Of a stretch of DNA of 64,000 bases, positions 15,243 through 24,286 are shown piece by piece. Origin of the DNA: Bradyrhizobium sp. ORS 375. GTDB taxonomy: Bacteria; Pseudomonadota; Alphaproteobacteria; Rhizobiales; Xanthobacteraceae. Both the position numbers and the translations under genes were made by a program. The first letter of the stretch is position 1; each line of letters starts with the position of its first letter. The stretch lies in NCBI RefSeq assembly GCF_000239775.1, contig NZ_CAFI01000439.1, positions 37,971 to 101,970 on the forward strand. Reading direction: 5' to 3'. Under the pieces are notes generated by a model. It was not told the origin of the DNA. It saw only the letters and a program-made list of their open reading frames with translations, and ran no database searches.

Positions 15243-16070
15243 ATGACTGACCGCTATGCCGTCATCGGCAATCCGATCGGGTTCACCAAGTCGCCCTTCA
15301 TTCACGGCACGTTCGCCGAGGCAACTGGACAGGACCTCTCCTACGAAGCGATCGAGGGTCCGGTTGGAGGCTTTGCCGGACGGGTCGATCAATTTCGCGC
15401 CGAGGGTGCCAAGGGGCTGAACATCACCGCCCCGTTCAAGCTCGATGCCTTCGCCTATGCGACTGAGCTTTCGGACAGCGCAAAGCGGGCCGGCGCGGTG
15501 AACTGTCTGAAGTTCGAGGGCGACCGGATCATTGCCGAGAATTTCGATGGTGTCGGCCTTGTGCGCGACATCACCGTGAACCTTGGGGTGAGAATGAGCG
15601 GTCGGCGTGTCCTGATGCTCGGCGCCGGAGGAGCAGCCCGCGGTGCACTGCTGCCGTTCCTGCGCCAGGAGCCGGCTGAGCTGGTTCTTGTCAATCGAAC
15701 GCTGTCGAAGGCGGTGGCGCTGGCTGAAGAGTTTGCCGGTTGTGGTCCCTTGATCGTCAGCGGCTATGCCGAACTGGCCGACCTCGCCGAAGCCTATGAC
15801 ATCGTTGTCAACGCGACCTCGGCCAGCCTGCGAGGCGAGATGCCGCCACCTCCAGGCAATGTCTTGCGGGGCGCGGAACTGGCGTACGACCTCGCCTACG
15901 GCAAGGGATTGACGCCCTTCCTGAAGGCCGGGCGCGCAGCAGGCGTTGCCAAGCTCGCGGACGGCGTCGGCATGCTGGTCGAGCAGGCTGCTGAAGCCTT
16001 TGTCTGGTGGCGCGGCGTCAGGCCGAGCACGGCCGAGGTGATTACCAAGCTAACCGTTCCCTTGGCCTGA
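15243..16070 (+). CDS. Shikimate dehydrogenase family protein, NADP-type
   Basis: This 275-residue AroE-family protein has TKSPFIH at 15-21, catalytic Lys66 in NITAPFK, Asp102 in NFDGVG, GAGGAARG at 127-134 and NRT at 151-153. The NRT motif favours NADP(H). The usual NTDG reads NFDG here: Asp is kept but the neighbouring Thr is Phe, so substrate preference may differ from biosynthetic AroE. The gene lies 3 bases after the CoA-transferase gene and 13 bases before a second family member, a catabolic setting rather than core aromatic biosynthesis. Confidence 0.9.
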   Translation: MTDRYAVIGNPIGFTKSPFIHGTFAEATGQDLSYEAIEGPVGGFAGRVDQFRAEGAKGLNITAPFKLDAFAYATELSDSAKRAGAVNCLKFEGDRIIAENFDGVGLVRDITVNLGVRMSGRRVLMLGAGGAARGALLPFLRQEPAELVLVNRTLSKAVALAEEFAGCGPLIVSGYAELADLAEAYDIVVNATSASLRGEMPPPPGNVLRGAELAYDLAYGKGLTPFLKAGRAAGVAKLADGVGMLVEQAAEAFVWWRGVRPSTAEVITKLTVPLA

Positions 16071-16083
16071 CGGGCAGCGAGAT

Positions 16084-16947
16084 ATGTCGGCGGTCCATTT
16101 CAAACCCAGTTTTCTCGTCGGTCTGATCGGCAGCGGCATCGCGGCGTCGCGCACCCCGCCGATGCACGAAGCCGCCGCTGATGCGGCCGGTCTCCGCTAT
16201 ATCTACAAGAAGATCGATCTGGCGGAGTTGAAGCTCGGTGTCGAAGCCTTGCCTGATTTGGTCACGGCAGCAAGGCGAATGGGATTTGACGGGCTGAACG
16301 TGACCCATCCCTGCAAGCAAGCGATCCTTCCGCTGCTCGACGAGCTCTCGCCGGATGCAGAAGCCCTTGGCGCGGTGAACACCGTGGTCATCAGGAATGG
16401 CCGAACGACCGGCCACAACACGGACTGGTTCGGCTTCGCCGAGAATTTCCGCCGCAACATGCAAGGTGCTCCGCTTGGCCGCGTCGTCCAGTTCGGCGCC
16501 GGCGGCGCGGGCGCAGCAGTCGCGTTCGCGCTCATGAAGCTCGGCGTACAGGATCTGACGATCATAGACGTCGACTTGGCGAAGGCGCGGAGCGTCGTTG
16601 ACGGATTGTCAGCGCGATTCGAAAAGGGGCTCCTGAAGGTCGGCCAGGATGTCGCGGCCGCCGTGGCTGCCGCAGACGGGATTGTCAATGCGACGCCGAT
16701 CGGCATGGACAAATATCCAGGGACACCGTTGCCGACAGCCTTGCTGCGTCCGAGTCTCTGGGTGGCCGAGATCATCTACTTCCCGCTGGAGACCGCATTG
16801 CTGCGCGCAGCGCGTGGCCTCGGCTGCAGCACGGTCGGCGGCGGCGGCATGGCGATCTTCCAAGGCACCGAAGCATTCCGCCTGTTCACGGGCATCTCAC
16901 CGGATCCAGACGTCTTCTTCACGACTTTCGCATCCCTGGGAGGGTGA
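16084..16947 (+). CDS. Quinate/shikimate dehydrogenase-like protein, NAD-type
   Basis: This 287-residue AroE-family protein has SRTPPMHE at 22-29, catalytic Lys78 in NVTHPCK, Asp114 in HNTDWFGF, and GAGGAG at 138-143. The segment after the second strand reads DVD (162-164), an acidic residue expected to favour NAD(H), as in catabolic quinate/shikimate dehydrogenases. Paired with the NADP-type paralogue just upstream and a type II dehydroquinase at the operon end, it supports oxidation of quinate, shikimate or an analogue. Confidence 0.9.
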   Translation: MSAVHFKPSFLVGLIGSGIAASRTPPMHEAAADAAGLRYIYKKIDLAELKLGVEALPDLVTAARRMGFDGLNVTHPCKQAILPLLDELSPDAEALGAVNTVVIRNGRTTGHNTDWFGFAENFRRNMQGAPLGRVVQFGAGGAGAAVAFALMKLGVQDLTIIDVDLAKARSVVDGLSARFEKGLLKVGQDVAAAVAAADGIVNATPIGMDKYPGTPLPTALLRPSLWVAEIIYFPLETALLRAARGLGCSTVGGGGMAIFQGTEAFRLFTGISPDPDVFFTTFASLGG

Positions 16948-16998
16948 CACCCGGCCGATGGGCGAGCGGTACGCACAACGCCCGAGAGGAAACGCACG

Positions 16999-17667
16999 AT
17001 GGGCTACACGCTCGATTTCTCGGTGGTCTGGCATGCCATGCCCACGCTGCTGTGGGGATGCGTCGGCACATTGGGCCTGGCGCTGGCCGGAATGACGTTG
17101 GCAATGGTGATCGGCGTCGCCGGCGTTGCGGCGCGCGATTCGAAGGCGGCGTGGCTGCGTGCTGTTGTGATCGGCTTCGTCGAGATCGTGCGCAATACAC
17201 CTTTCCTGGTGCAGATCTTCTTCCTGTTCTTTGCCCTGCCGCTCATCGGACTGAAGCTCAATCCGACAGCGACCGCAATCATCGCACTCGGTGTCAACGG
17301 TGGCGCCTACGCCATCGAGATCATCCGCGGTGGGGTTCAGTCCATCCATAGAGGACAGTTGGAGGCTGGTTACGCGCTCGGACTGCACAAAGGGCAGGTC
17401 TTCCGGTTCATTGTGCTCAAGCCCGCGCTCCGCGCAATCTATCCCTCGCTCACGGGGCAGTTCATCATGCTGACGCTGACATCGTCGATCTGTTCGGCGG
17501 TTTCGGCCTACGAATTGACCTCGGTTGCGCAGCGGATCGAAAGCGACACGTTCCGCAGCTTCGAAGTCTACTTCTCCGTGACCTTTCTCTATCTCGCGAT
17601 CTCCTGGCTGTTGATGCTGGGCTTCGCCGCCATCTCTTACCGCTTCTTCTCACATCCGACACGCTGA
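16999..17667 (+). CDS. Polar-amino-acid-type ABC transporter permease 1
   Basis: This 222-residue inner-membrane protein of the His/Glu/Gln permease family has about five hydrophobic segments and the ATPase-contact loop EAGYALGLHKGQVFRFIVLKPA. VRNTPFLVQIFFLFFALP is the typical early family stretch. It forms the channel with the second permease 10 bases downstream. Position between the shikimate dehydrogenase genes and dehydroquinase suggests that the cargo feeds that pathway, although the family usually carries amino acids. Confidence 0.92.
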   Translation: MGYTLDFSVVWHAMPTLLWGCVGTLGLALAGMTLAMVIGVAGVAARDSKAAWLRAVVIGFVEIVRNTPFLVQIFFLFFALPLIGLKLNPTATAIIALGVNGGAYAIEIIRGGVQSIHRGQLEAGYALGLHKGQVFRFIVLKPALRAIYPSLTGQFIMLTLTSSICSAVSAYELTSVAQRIESDTFRSFEVYFSVTFLYLAISWLLMLGFAAISYRFFSHPTR

Positions 17668-17677
17668 GGAGGAGATC

Positions 17678-18334
17678 ATGGCACCGCATTTTGGCCTTGC
17701 TGAGTTCGGCTTCCTGCTGCGCGGGCTGCAATGGACGATGCTGCTGACGCTGGTTGCGTTCGTGGGCGGCTGCACCGCGGGGCTGGCTGTCGCATTGCTG
17801 CGTACCTGTGGTCATAAGGGCGTGGAATGGATCGTCCGCGTCTACATCGGGATCTTCCAGGGTACGCCGCTGCTGCTGCAGCTGTTCGTTGTATATTACG
17901 GCTTGGCGCTGACCGGGCTGAAGCTCGACGCTTTCGTCGCGGTGGCGATCGGTTTCACCGTGAATGCCTCGGCCTTTCTTGGCGAGATCTGGCGCGGCGC
18001 GATCCAGGCGGTGCCGCTCGGCCAGACCGAGGCAGCGATGGCGCTCGGGCTGCACTATTCATCCCGCATGCGTGACATCGTGCTGCCGCAGGCGATCCGA
18101 ATCTCGCTGCCGGCCACCATCGGCTATCTCGTGCAGCTCATCAAAGGCACATCGCTCGCCGCCATTGTCGGCTTCATCGAGCTCGCCCGCGCCGGTCAGA
18201 TCGTATCGAACCAGACCTTCCAGCCGTTGCTCGTCTTCGGCGTGGTCGGCGCAATGTATTTCGTCCTCTGCTGGCCACTCTCGTGGTGGGGCAGCCGGAT
18301 GGAGGCCAGGCTCGCCTTGGCCGGTCAAAGGTAG
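17678..18334 (+). CDS. Polar-amino-acid-type ABC transporter permease 2
   Basis: This 218-residue partner of the permease at 16999 has the same topology. It shows FQGTPLLLQLFVVYYGL and the cytoplasmic coupling loop QTEAAMALGLHYSSRMRDIVLPQA. Having two distinct permeases points to a heterodimeric channel. It is followed after 56 bases by the binding-protein gene of the same importer. Confidence 0.92.
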   Translation: MAPHFGLAEFGFLLRGLQWTMLLTLVAFVGGCTAGLAVALLRTCGHKGVEWIVRVYIGIFQGTPLLLQLFVVYYGLALTGLKLDAFVAVAIGFTVNASAFLGEIWRGAIQAVPLGQTEAAMALGLHYSSRMRDIVLPQAIRISLPATIGYLVQLIKGTSLAAIVGFIELARAGQIVSNQTFQPLLVFGVVGAMYFVLCWPLSWWGSRMEARLALAGQR

Positions 18335-18390
18335 GAACGGCGCACCTGCTCAATCAAAAACACAGCCAGCAACAACGGAGGAAACACAAA

Positions 18391-19218
18391 ATGCTACTTT
18401 CCATCACTCGCCGCCAGCTCGGCGTTGCGCTTCTCGCAATGGCGGCTGTCGCCACGCCGGGCAAAGCAAGTGCCGGCACGTTGGAGGACGTCAAGAAGAA
18501 GGGTGTCGTCGTCATCGGCATTCAGGGCGATAATCCTCCCTGGGGCTATGTTGACAGCTCAGGAAAGCAGGATGGCATCGATGCCGACATGGGGCGCGCC
18601 TTCGCTGAATACCTCGGCGTAAAGGCCGAATTCACCCCGCTGGCCGTGGCCAATCGTATCCCGGCACTGACCACGGGCCGTGTGGACATCCTGTTCGCGA
18701 CCATGGCCATGCTGCCGGATCGCGCCAAAGCGGTGCAGTATTCCAAGCCCTATGTCGCCAACGAGATCACGCTGGTCGCAGCCAAGGCGATGCCGATCAG
18801 CAGCAATGCTGACATGGGAAAATACGTCATCGGCGTCCCGCGCTCCTCGACGCAAGACACCCAGGTCACCAACAATGCGCCGTCGGGCACCGAGATCCGC
18901 CGGTTCGACGATGATGCGGCCACGATCCAAGCGCTGCTCTCGGGCCAGGTCCAGGCCGTCGGTGCGAACTTGTTCTACCCGCAACGTCTCAACGCCGCAA
19001 AGCCTGATCTCGGATTCGAGCCCAAGCTCCACTTCACCGCGCTGTACAACGGCGCATGCACCCGCCTGGGTGAGAAGGAGTGGAACGAGACGGTCAACAA
19101 GTTCATCGATCAGATCAAGTCGGACGGCAGGCTGGCCGCCTTCTACGCCAAATGGATGAAGGTGCCCGTGCCGACCTTCCCCGACTCCGTCCCCGGCGTT
19201 CCGTTCACCGTCCAGTAG
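18391..19218 (+). CDS. Periplasmic solute-binding protein, polar-amino-acid family (SBP_bac_3)
   Basis: This 275-residue protein has an N-terminal export signal of about 29 residues (hydrophobic [12 protein letters not shown], cleavage likely after KASAG) with an Arg-Arg pair that could make it Tat-dependent. The mature part has the family layout: [34 protein letters not shown] and the [22 protein letters not shown] block. The ATG at 18391 follows a strong CGGAGGAAA site. It captures the importer's substrate in the periplasm; given its neighbours this may be a cyclic hydroxy acid rather than an amino acid. Confidence 0.92.
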   Translation: MLLSITRRQLGVALLAMAAVATPGKASAGTLEDVKKKGVVVIGIQGDNPPWGYVDSSGKQDGIDADMGRAFAEYLGVKAEFTPLAVANRIPALTTGRVDILFATMAMLPDRAKAVQYSKPYVANEITLVAAKAMPISSNADMGKYVIGVPRSSTQDTQVTNNAPSGTEIRRFDDDAATIQALLSGQVQAVGANLFYPQRLNAAKPDLGFEPKLHFTALYNGACTRLGEKEWNETVNKFIDQIKSDGRLAAFYAKWMKVPVPTFPDSVPGVPFTVQ

Positions 19219-19274
19219 CCACGCAAGCGGCCGGCGCGACCTGCGTCGGCCGCCGCTCGACAGCGGAGACGAGC

Positions 19275-20021
19275 ATGCAGGACCAGATCCTGATCGAAAT
19301 GAAGGGCGTGCAGAAGTGGTACGGCAGATATCAAGCCCTCCGCAACGTTGATCTCACCGTGCGCAGAGGTGAAAAGATCGTGCTGTGCGGTCCGTCCGGT
19401 TCGGGCAAGTCGACGCTGATCCGCTGCATCAACCGCCTGGAGGCGATTCAGCAGGGCAGCATTGCCGTCAACGGTCATGCGCTGGACGACAGCATCAAGG
19501 CGATCGACGTCGTGCGTCAGGACGTCGGGATGGTGTTTCAGAGCTTCAATCTGTTTCCGCATTTGACGGTGTTGCAGAACTGCATGCTCGCGCCGATTCG
19601 CGCGCGCCGCATCAGCAAGACAGAGGCGGAGGCGACCGCGCGAAAATATCTTGAGCGGGTGCGCATCGGCGACCAGGCCGAGAAGTATCCGGCTCAGCTA
19701 TCGGGCGGCCAGCAACAGCGCGTCGCGATCGCGCGCGCGCTCTGCATGCAGCCCAAGGTGATGCTGTTTGACGAGCCGACGTCCGCCCTCGACCCCGAGA
19801 TGGTCAAGGAAGTGCTCGATACGATGATCGGCCTCGCCAACGACGGCATGACCATGATCTGCGTCACCCACGAGATGGGCTTTGCCCGCCAAGTTGCCGA
19901 TCGCATCATCTTCATGGCTGACGGACAGATCATCGAAGAAGGCGCACCCGATGCTTTCTTCCGCAATCCTCAGCACGCCCGCACCAAGCAGTTCCTTGGT
20001 GAGATTCTCGCTCATCACTGA
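19275..20021 (+). CDS. Polar-amino-acid-type ABC transporter ATPase
   Basis: This 248-residue ATPase has a complete motif set: Walker [11 protein letters not shown]-loop [16 protein letters not shown], signature LSGGQQQR, Walker [13 protein letters not shown] and the switch His in CVTHEMGFA. It powers the importer formed by the two upstream permeases. The ATG at 19275 gives the family N-terminus; the frame is open upstream only as a continuation out of frame with the binding-protein gene. The next gene, dehydroquinase, starts 13 bases after the stop. Confidence 0.94.
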   Translation: MQDQILIEMKGVQKWYGRYQALRNVDLTVRRGEKIVLCGPSGSGKSTLIRCINRLEAIQQGSIAVNGHALDDSIKAIDVVRQDVGMVFQSFNLFPHLTVLQNCMLAPIRARRISKTEAEATARKYLERVRIGDQAEKYPAQLSGGQQQRVAIARALCMQPKVMLFDEPTSALDPEMVKEVLDTMIGLANDGMTMICVTHEMGFARQVADRIIFMADGQIIEEGAPDAFFRNPQHARTKQFLGEILAHH

Positions 20022-20034
20022 ACGGAGTACGTCC

Positions 20035-20481
20035 ATGAGCCGTCTTGTCTACGTCTTGAACGGGCCAAATCTCAATCTGCTCGGCAAGCGTCAGCCCCAC
20101 ATCTACGGTCATGAGACGCTTGCGGATGTGGAGCGGGATTGTCAGGTGCTGGCCAAGGCGATCGGGCTGGAGATCCGCTTTCACCAATCCAACAGAGAAT
20201 ACGAGATCATCGATTGGATCCATGAGGCGCGGGAGACGGCCGCTGGCATCGTGATGAACCCCGCGGCTTTCACCCATACCTCGGTCGCCATTCTGGATGC
20301 CCTGAACACGTTCGAAGGGACGGTGATCGAGGTACATATTTCAAACGTTCACAAGCGCGAGGAGTTTCGCCACCACTCGTTTGTCTCCAAGCGAGCTGAT
20401 GGGGTGATCGCAGGATTCGGCACTCAGGGGTATCTGCTCGGCTTGCGTCGCGTCGCCAAGCTGCTCGACCAAAGGGACTAG
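20035..20481 (+). CDS. aroQ: Type II 3-dehydroquinate dehydratase
   Basis: This 148-residue protein is full length for the type II dehydroquinase family. It begins [19 protein letters not shown], with catalytic Arg19 and Tyr24, then Asn75 in [10 protein letters not shown], His101 in EVHISN and Arg112 in REEFRHHS. It interconverts 3-dehydroquinate and 3-dehydroshikimate. Last in the LysR-linked operon, it links quinate-type oxidation to the dehydroshikimate branch. No 3-dehydroshikimate dehydratase of the usual kind is visible in the operon. Confidence 0.95.
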   Translation: MSRLVYVLNGPNLNLLGKRQPHIYGHETLADVERDCQVLAKAIGLEIRFHQSNREYEIIDWIHEARETAAGIVMNPAAFTHTSVAILDALNTFEGTVIEVHISNVHKREEFRHHSFVSKRADGVIAGFGTQGYLLGLRRVAKLLDQRD

Positions 20482-20634
20482 TGTCAGAAAAGTATATCGG
20501 TCCGTCTGTCAGTGATGGGAGCTGCGAGCTGATAAGCGGCTTTGGGGAACATTCGACCACCGGCATGTCATCCGCAGGATTTTACATTGGATCTGCTGCG
20601 ATTGCACCAGTTCAAGCCATCGGCCTCTCACATA

Positions 20635-21309
20635 TCACCCTTGGCCTCGCCTGCGCGGCCTGCTCGATAGCATGCTCCCAGCCAGTTCCTGGGCCGCCCG
20701 GATCAGATTGTTCATCGCCTGCGTGAACAGATCTGCATCCCGCAGCGCCAGCCACTGGTTGAGCATGCCGACGAAGCTCGTGTAGATGAAGTTGGCGAGC
20801 TCCATGATCTGCGGCTCGTCCTCGGGGCGGACATCCGTCGCCATGCGCAGCGAGTCGGCGTAGAGCGACAAAAACTCGCGGTCCTTCTCGCGAGCCATGT
20901 GCTCGGCATGGGGATGTCGAAGCACGTAGAGCGTCATTTCCTGCAGTGCCAGCTGCTCGCCGGGGGCCTTTTCGATCTCGCTCCAGATGAAGCGCAGGAG
21001 ATCGGCGATGCGGTCATGGAGCTTCTGCGGAGCCGCGAATTGGTTCGCCAGGGTGGCGCGGTAGTTGGCGACGAGGAGCTCCATGACCTTGAAGAGGATC
21101 TCCTCCTTGTCATGAAAGTGATAGTGCAGCGTTGCGACGTTGACGCCGGCAGCCTCGGCAATCTTGCGGGTCGTGGCGCGGTAGACGCCCTCCGCGATCA
21201 TCACCTTGAGCGCCGCGTCGATGATCTGCTCGCGCCGGCCGTCGCTATTGGGACGCGCGGAGCTCGTTCTGGTGACAGGCTGGTTCATGGGATTCATGTT
21301 GCCGCGCAT
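20635..21309 (-). CDS. TetR-family transcriptional regulator
   Basis: This protein of about 224 residues has an N-terminal TetR HTH (REQIIDAALKVMIAEGVYRATTRKIAEAAGVNVATLHYHFHDKEEIL, residues about 26-72) and a helical ligand domain. The start is uncertain: ATG at 21309, ATG at 21297 and a TTG at 21318 are all possible. It lies 10 bases after the amidase gene on the same strand and is probably co-transcribed with it. The perfect inverted repeat at 22788-22841 upstream of the amidase is its likely operator, giving repression of both divergent units. Confidence 0.9.
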   Translation of the reverse strand: MRGNMNPMNQPVTRTSSARPNSDGRREQIIDAALKVMIAEGVYRATTRKIAEAAGVNVATLHYHFHDKEEILFKVMELLVANYRATLANQFAAPQKLHDRIADLLRFIWSEIEKAPGEQLALQEMTLYVLRHPHAEHMAREKDREFLSLYADSLRMATDVRPEDEPQIMELANFIYTSFVGMLNQWLALRDADLFTQAMNNLIRAAQELAGSMLSSRPRRRGQG

Positions 21310-21319
21310 CGGCACCAAA

Positions 21320-22729
21320 TCAAGCGACTTTCGGATCTATCGGCCGCAATTTTCCGATGTGTTCCTCCATGACGGCCGCCGCAGCGAGGCAGCGATCCTC
21401 CATGAATCGCCCGGAGATGATCTGCACGCCCGCCGGCGCTCCGGCGGCAGACCCAGCAGGCACCGAGATCGCGGGCAACGCCAACCCGGCGATGGACGAC
21501 AACGGAGTGAATGCCTTGCAGATGGCCGCGAGCGCGTCCGGCCCGGCCAGATCATGGTCAATCGGGAAGGTGGGCTGCAGCGATGTCGGCATCAGCACGA
21601 TGGGATATTCGCTCAGGAACACTGCCCATTCGCGCTGGATCGACAGCCGGCGCTCCCACGCGCGGTACAGGCTCGAAGCGTCCAGCACCGGAAAGTTCGC
21701 AGCGCTGTCGATGAAGGATCGGCGGAATGCGTCGCCGCCAAGCTCGAACATCGCCTCTCGCACCGGACCGCTGCATTCCGCGTACAGCATGGCCATCCAC
21801 AATTCGGCGATGTCGGCCAGTGGCGGCAGCCGCACCTCTTCGACCAGGTAGCCTGCTTGCTCCAGCCAGCCTGCGGCCTTGCGAACGAGGCTGACGATTT
21901 CAGGCGCCGTGCCGAACTCCTGCTCGCCTGTGAACAGCGCCACCTTGCAGGGCAGGCGATCCGCTTCGCGAGGCATCGGCGCCGGCGTCTGCCATGGATC
22001 GCGGTGATCCCGCGCCTCGAGCGCTGCAAGTCCGATGCGCAGGTCGCGCACCGATCGCGCGAGCAGTCCCTCGGTTGCGCCGATCTGCAGGCAGAGCGAA
22101 GGCTCCATCCGCTGCGAGGGATTGTAGCTCGGCAGTCGCCCCACCGTGGGGCGCATGCCATAGATGCCGCACGCGCTCGCCGGTAATCGCAGCGATCCCG
22201 CCACATCATTGCCGTGGCCGAACGCGCCGATTCCGACCGCGGTTGCTGCCGCCGCGCCGCCGCTCGAGCCGCCCGGCGACAATTTCGGATTCCAGGGATT
22301 CTTTGTCGTGCCGTGCAGATCGTTGCCGGTGAACCACCGATAGGAGAATGCGGGGACGTTGGTCCGGCCGATGATGATGGCACCGGCGCGACGTAGCGCG
22401 GCGACCGGCGCACTGTCCTCCCCGGCGAGAGCGTCCTTCATCGCCACCAGACCGTTGGTGGTGGCATGACCGGCCAGATCGACATTGATCTTGGTGGTCA
22501 CCGGCACGCCGTGCAACGGCCCAGCGGCTTCGAGGTTGGCGGTCCTGTCCGCGCGGTCGGCAGCGGCCAACGCTTCCTCCTCCAGCGTCTCGACCACGGC
22601 GTTGATGGCAGGGTTGACCTCGCGGAGCCTGCCGAGCGCGGCCTCGATCGCCTGACGGCTGGAGATCTTGCCCGCGCGGATTGCAGCCGCCGTCGTTGAC
22701 GCGTCCCAGCTCCAGATCTCGCCCTTCAT
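21320..22729 (-). CDS. Amidase signature-family hydrolase
   Basis: This 469-residue protein carries the amidase Ser-cisSer-Lys triad: Lys80 (VTTKIN), Ser155/156 in PGGSSGGAAAATA and nucleophile Ser179 in VAGSLRLPA. The family hydrolyses amides, nitrile-derived amides, ureido acids or carbamates. The ATG at 22729 follows a strong GGAGG site. It is divergent from a branched-chain-type ABC importer and shares a regulator with it, so the imported compound is plausibly an amide that this cytoplasmic enzyme cleaves. Confidence 0.93.
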   Translation of the reverse strand: MKGEIWSWDASTTAAAIRAGKISSRQAIEAALGRLREVNPAINAVVETLEEEALAAADRADRTANLEAAGPLHGVPVTTKINVDLAGHATTNGLVAMKDALAGEDSAPVAALRRAGAIIIGRTNVPAFSYRWFTGNDLHGTTKNPWNPKLSPGGSSGGAAAATAVGIGAFGHGNDVAGSLRLPASACGIYGMRPTVGRLPSYNPSQRMEPSLCLQIGATEGLLARSVRDLRIGLAALEARDHRDPWQTPAPMPREADRLPCKVALFTGEQEFGTAPEIVSLVRKAAGWLEQAGYLVEEVRLPPLADIAELWMAMLYAECSGPVREAMFELGGDAFRRSFIDSAANFPVLDASSLYRAWERRLSIQREWAVFLSEYPIVLMPTSLQPTFPIDHDLAGPDALAAICKAFTPLSSIAGLALPAISVPAGSAAGAPAGVQIISGRFMEDRCLAAAAVMEEHIGKLRPIDPKVA

Positions 22730-22787
22730 GTTTGTCCTCCGCATGGGCGAGCGCGGCGGTCGAAGCCACGGTCTGCACCTAAGTCAT

Positions 22788-22841
22788 TTGACCAAATCAG
22801 TTGATTGACTCAACGCTAATCCAATCATATGATTTGGTCAA
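22788..22841. promoter_or_regulatory. Operator: perfect 12-bp inverted repeat in the divergent promoter
   Basis: TTGACCAAATCA (22788-22799) and its exact complement TGATTTGGTCAA (22830-22841) face each other across 30 bases. The second arm overlaps a 12-bp palindrome, AATCATATGATT (22823-22834). The whole patch is AT-rich and lies between the amidase and importer genes. Two binding sites for the TetR protein at 20635-21309 are the simplest reading. Confidence 0.65.
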
Positions 22842-22885
22842 TTGATTGAAAAAGACGATCTTGACCGGGCGAGGAGGAAACACGG

Positions 22886-24220
22886 ATGACGACTTCAAGC
22901 AGAATCGTGCCCGCACCAGATGCGGGCGTATCGCGACGCCGCTTGCTGACCGGGGCGGCGGCGGCCGGCGCATCGGCCATCAGCCTCTATTTTCCTGCCG
23001 TGCGGGCGGCCGAGGCCGGAACGATCCGCATCGGCTGGATCGCCGCAGTGTCCGGTCCAGGCGCGCTGTTCGGCGAGGCCGTGCCGTTCGTGAAGGCGCA
23101 GATGGAGAAGATCTTCGCCGGCGGCCTCGAGATCGGCGGCAAGCGCTATTCGGTCGAAATCCTGCTGCGTGACAGTCAAAGCTCGATCAATACCGCGACC
23201 CAGGCGGTCACCGAGCTGATCACCCGGCAGAAGGTCGACCTGATCGTCGCGCCCGAGGGGCTCGCCGCCGTCGGTGGCGGACAGATGGCGACGATCAATC
23301 GCACGCCGATGATCTCCACGCTGTTTCCGTCCGATGCCATGGTCGCGATGCGCGGCGGGCCGCAGGCCTACAGCAACAACGGCACGCCGTGGGCCTTCCA
23401 TTTTCTGTTCGAGACGCCCGACATTACGGCCGCTTATCTCGGCATGTGGGAGCCGGTGCGAAAGCGCCTCAACCAGAAGGTCGGCACGTTCTACGTCGAC
23501 CAGCCCGCCGCGCGCGGATTTGCCGATCCGGAGCGCGGCCTGCCTGCGGCGCTCAAATCCGGTGGTTACAGCAATGTCGAAGGCGGCATGTTCAAGATCG
23601 AAACCGACGACTTCTCGAATCAGGTCTCGACCTTCAAGAGCGCGGATGCCCAGATGCTCACGGGCTTCATGTTCGCCAACCATTTCGCCTCGTTCTGGCG
23701 CGGCGCGGCGCAAGCCGGCTACAGGCCGGAGATCGTGACCATTGCCGGAGCCTTTATGTTTCCGGGCGGCATCGATGCGCTCGGCGATCGCGGCGACGGC
23801 CTGTCCACCGAGATCTGGTGGTCGCCGCAGCTGCCCTATGCGTCGAGTCTGACGGGTGAGAGCGCGAAGGCGCTGGCGGCCGCCTGGGAGGACAAGCAGG
23901 GCGCGCAGTGGACCCCCGTGCTCGGCTATACTCATGCCCTCTGGGAAGTCGCGGTGAACGCGCTCAAGACCTCCGGCGATCCGAAGAACAAGGAGGCGGT
24001 CCGCGCCGCCTTTGCTAAGACCAAGCTCGACACGGTGGTCGGCACCGTCGACTTCGCCTCGGGACCTGTTCAGGGCATTGCTAAGACTCCGCTGGTTGCG
24101 GGACAGTGGCGGCGGACGAAGACCGGGAAGTACAAATACGATCTGCGCGTGACCTACAAGGGATCAACCAGCGGATTTGAAGTGCAGGACGAATTCAAGC
24201 TTCTGTCGGAGCTGAGCTGA
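22886..24220 (+). CDS. Branched-chain-type ABC substrate-binding protein (Tat-exported)
   Basis: This 444-residue protein starts with a twin-arginine signal (VSRRRLLTGAAAAGASA, cleavage near VRAAEA) followed by the LivJ-like opening TIRIGWIAAVSGPGALFGEAV. The family binds branched-chain amino acids, amides, urea or aromatic acids in the periplasm. The ATG at 22886 follows GAGGAGGAAA. It heads a five-gene importer operon divergent from an amidase, which hints at an amide-containing cargo. Confidence 0.93.
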   Translation: MTTSSRIVPAPDAGVSRRRLLTGAAAAGASAISLYFPAVRAAEAGTIRIGWIAAVSGPGALFGEAVPFVKAQMEKIFAGGLEIGGKRYSVEILLRDSQSSINTATQAVTELITRQKVDLIVAPEGLAAVGGGQMATINRTPMISTLFPSDAMVAMRGGPQAYSNNGTPWAFHFLFETPDITAAYLGMWEPVRKRLNQKVGTFYVDQPAARGFADPERGLPAALKSGGYSNVEGGMFKIETDDFSNQVSTFKSADAQMLTGFMFANHFASFWRGAAQAGYRPEIVTIAGAFMFPGGIDALGDRGDGLSTEIWWSPQLPYASSLTGESAKALAAAWEDKQGAQWTPVLGYTHALWEVAVNALKTSGDPKNKEAVRAAFAKTKLDTVVGTVDFASGPVQGIAKTPLVAGQWRRTKTGKYKYDLRVTYKGSTSGFEVQDEFKLLSELS

Positions 24221-24286
24221 CGCACGATGCGGACGGGGACTGCTGCTTGGGCAGTCTCCCGTCTGCTGTTTCTCCGGGGAAAGAGG

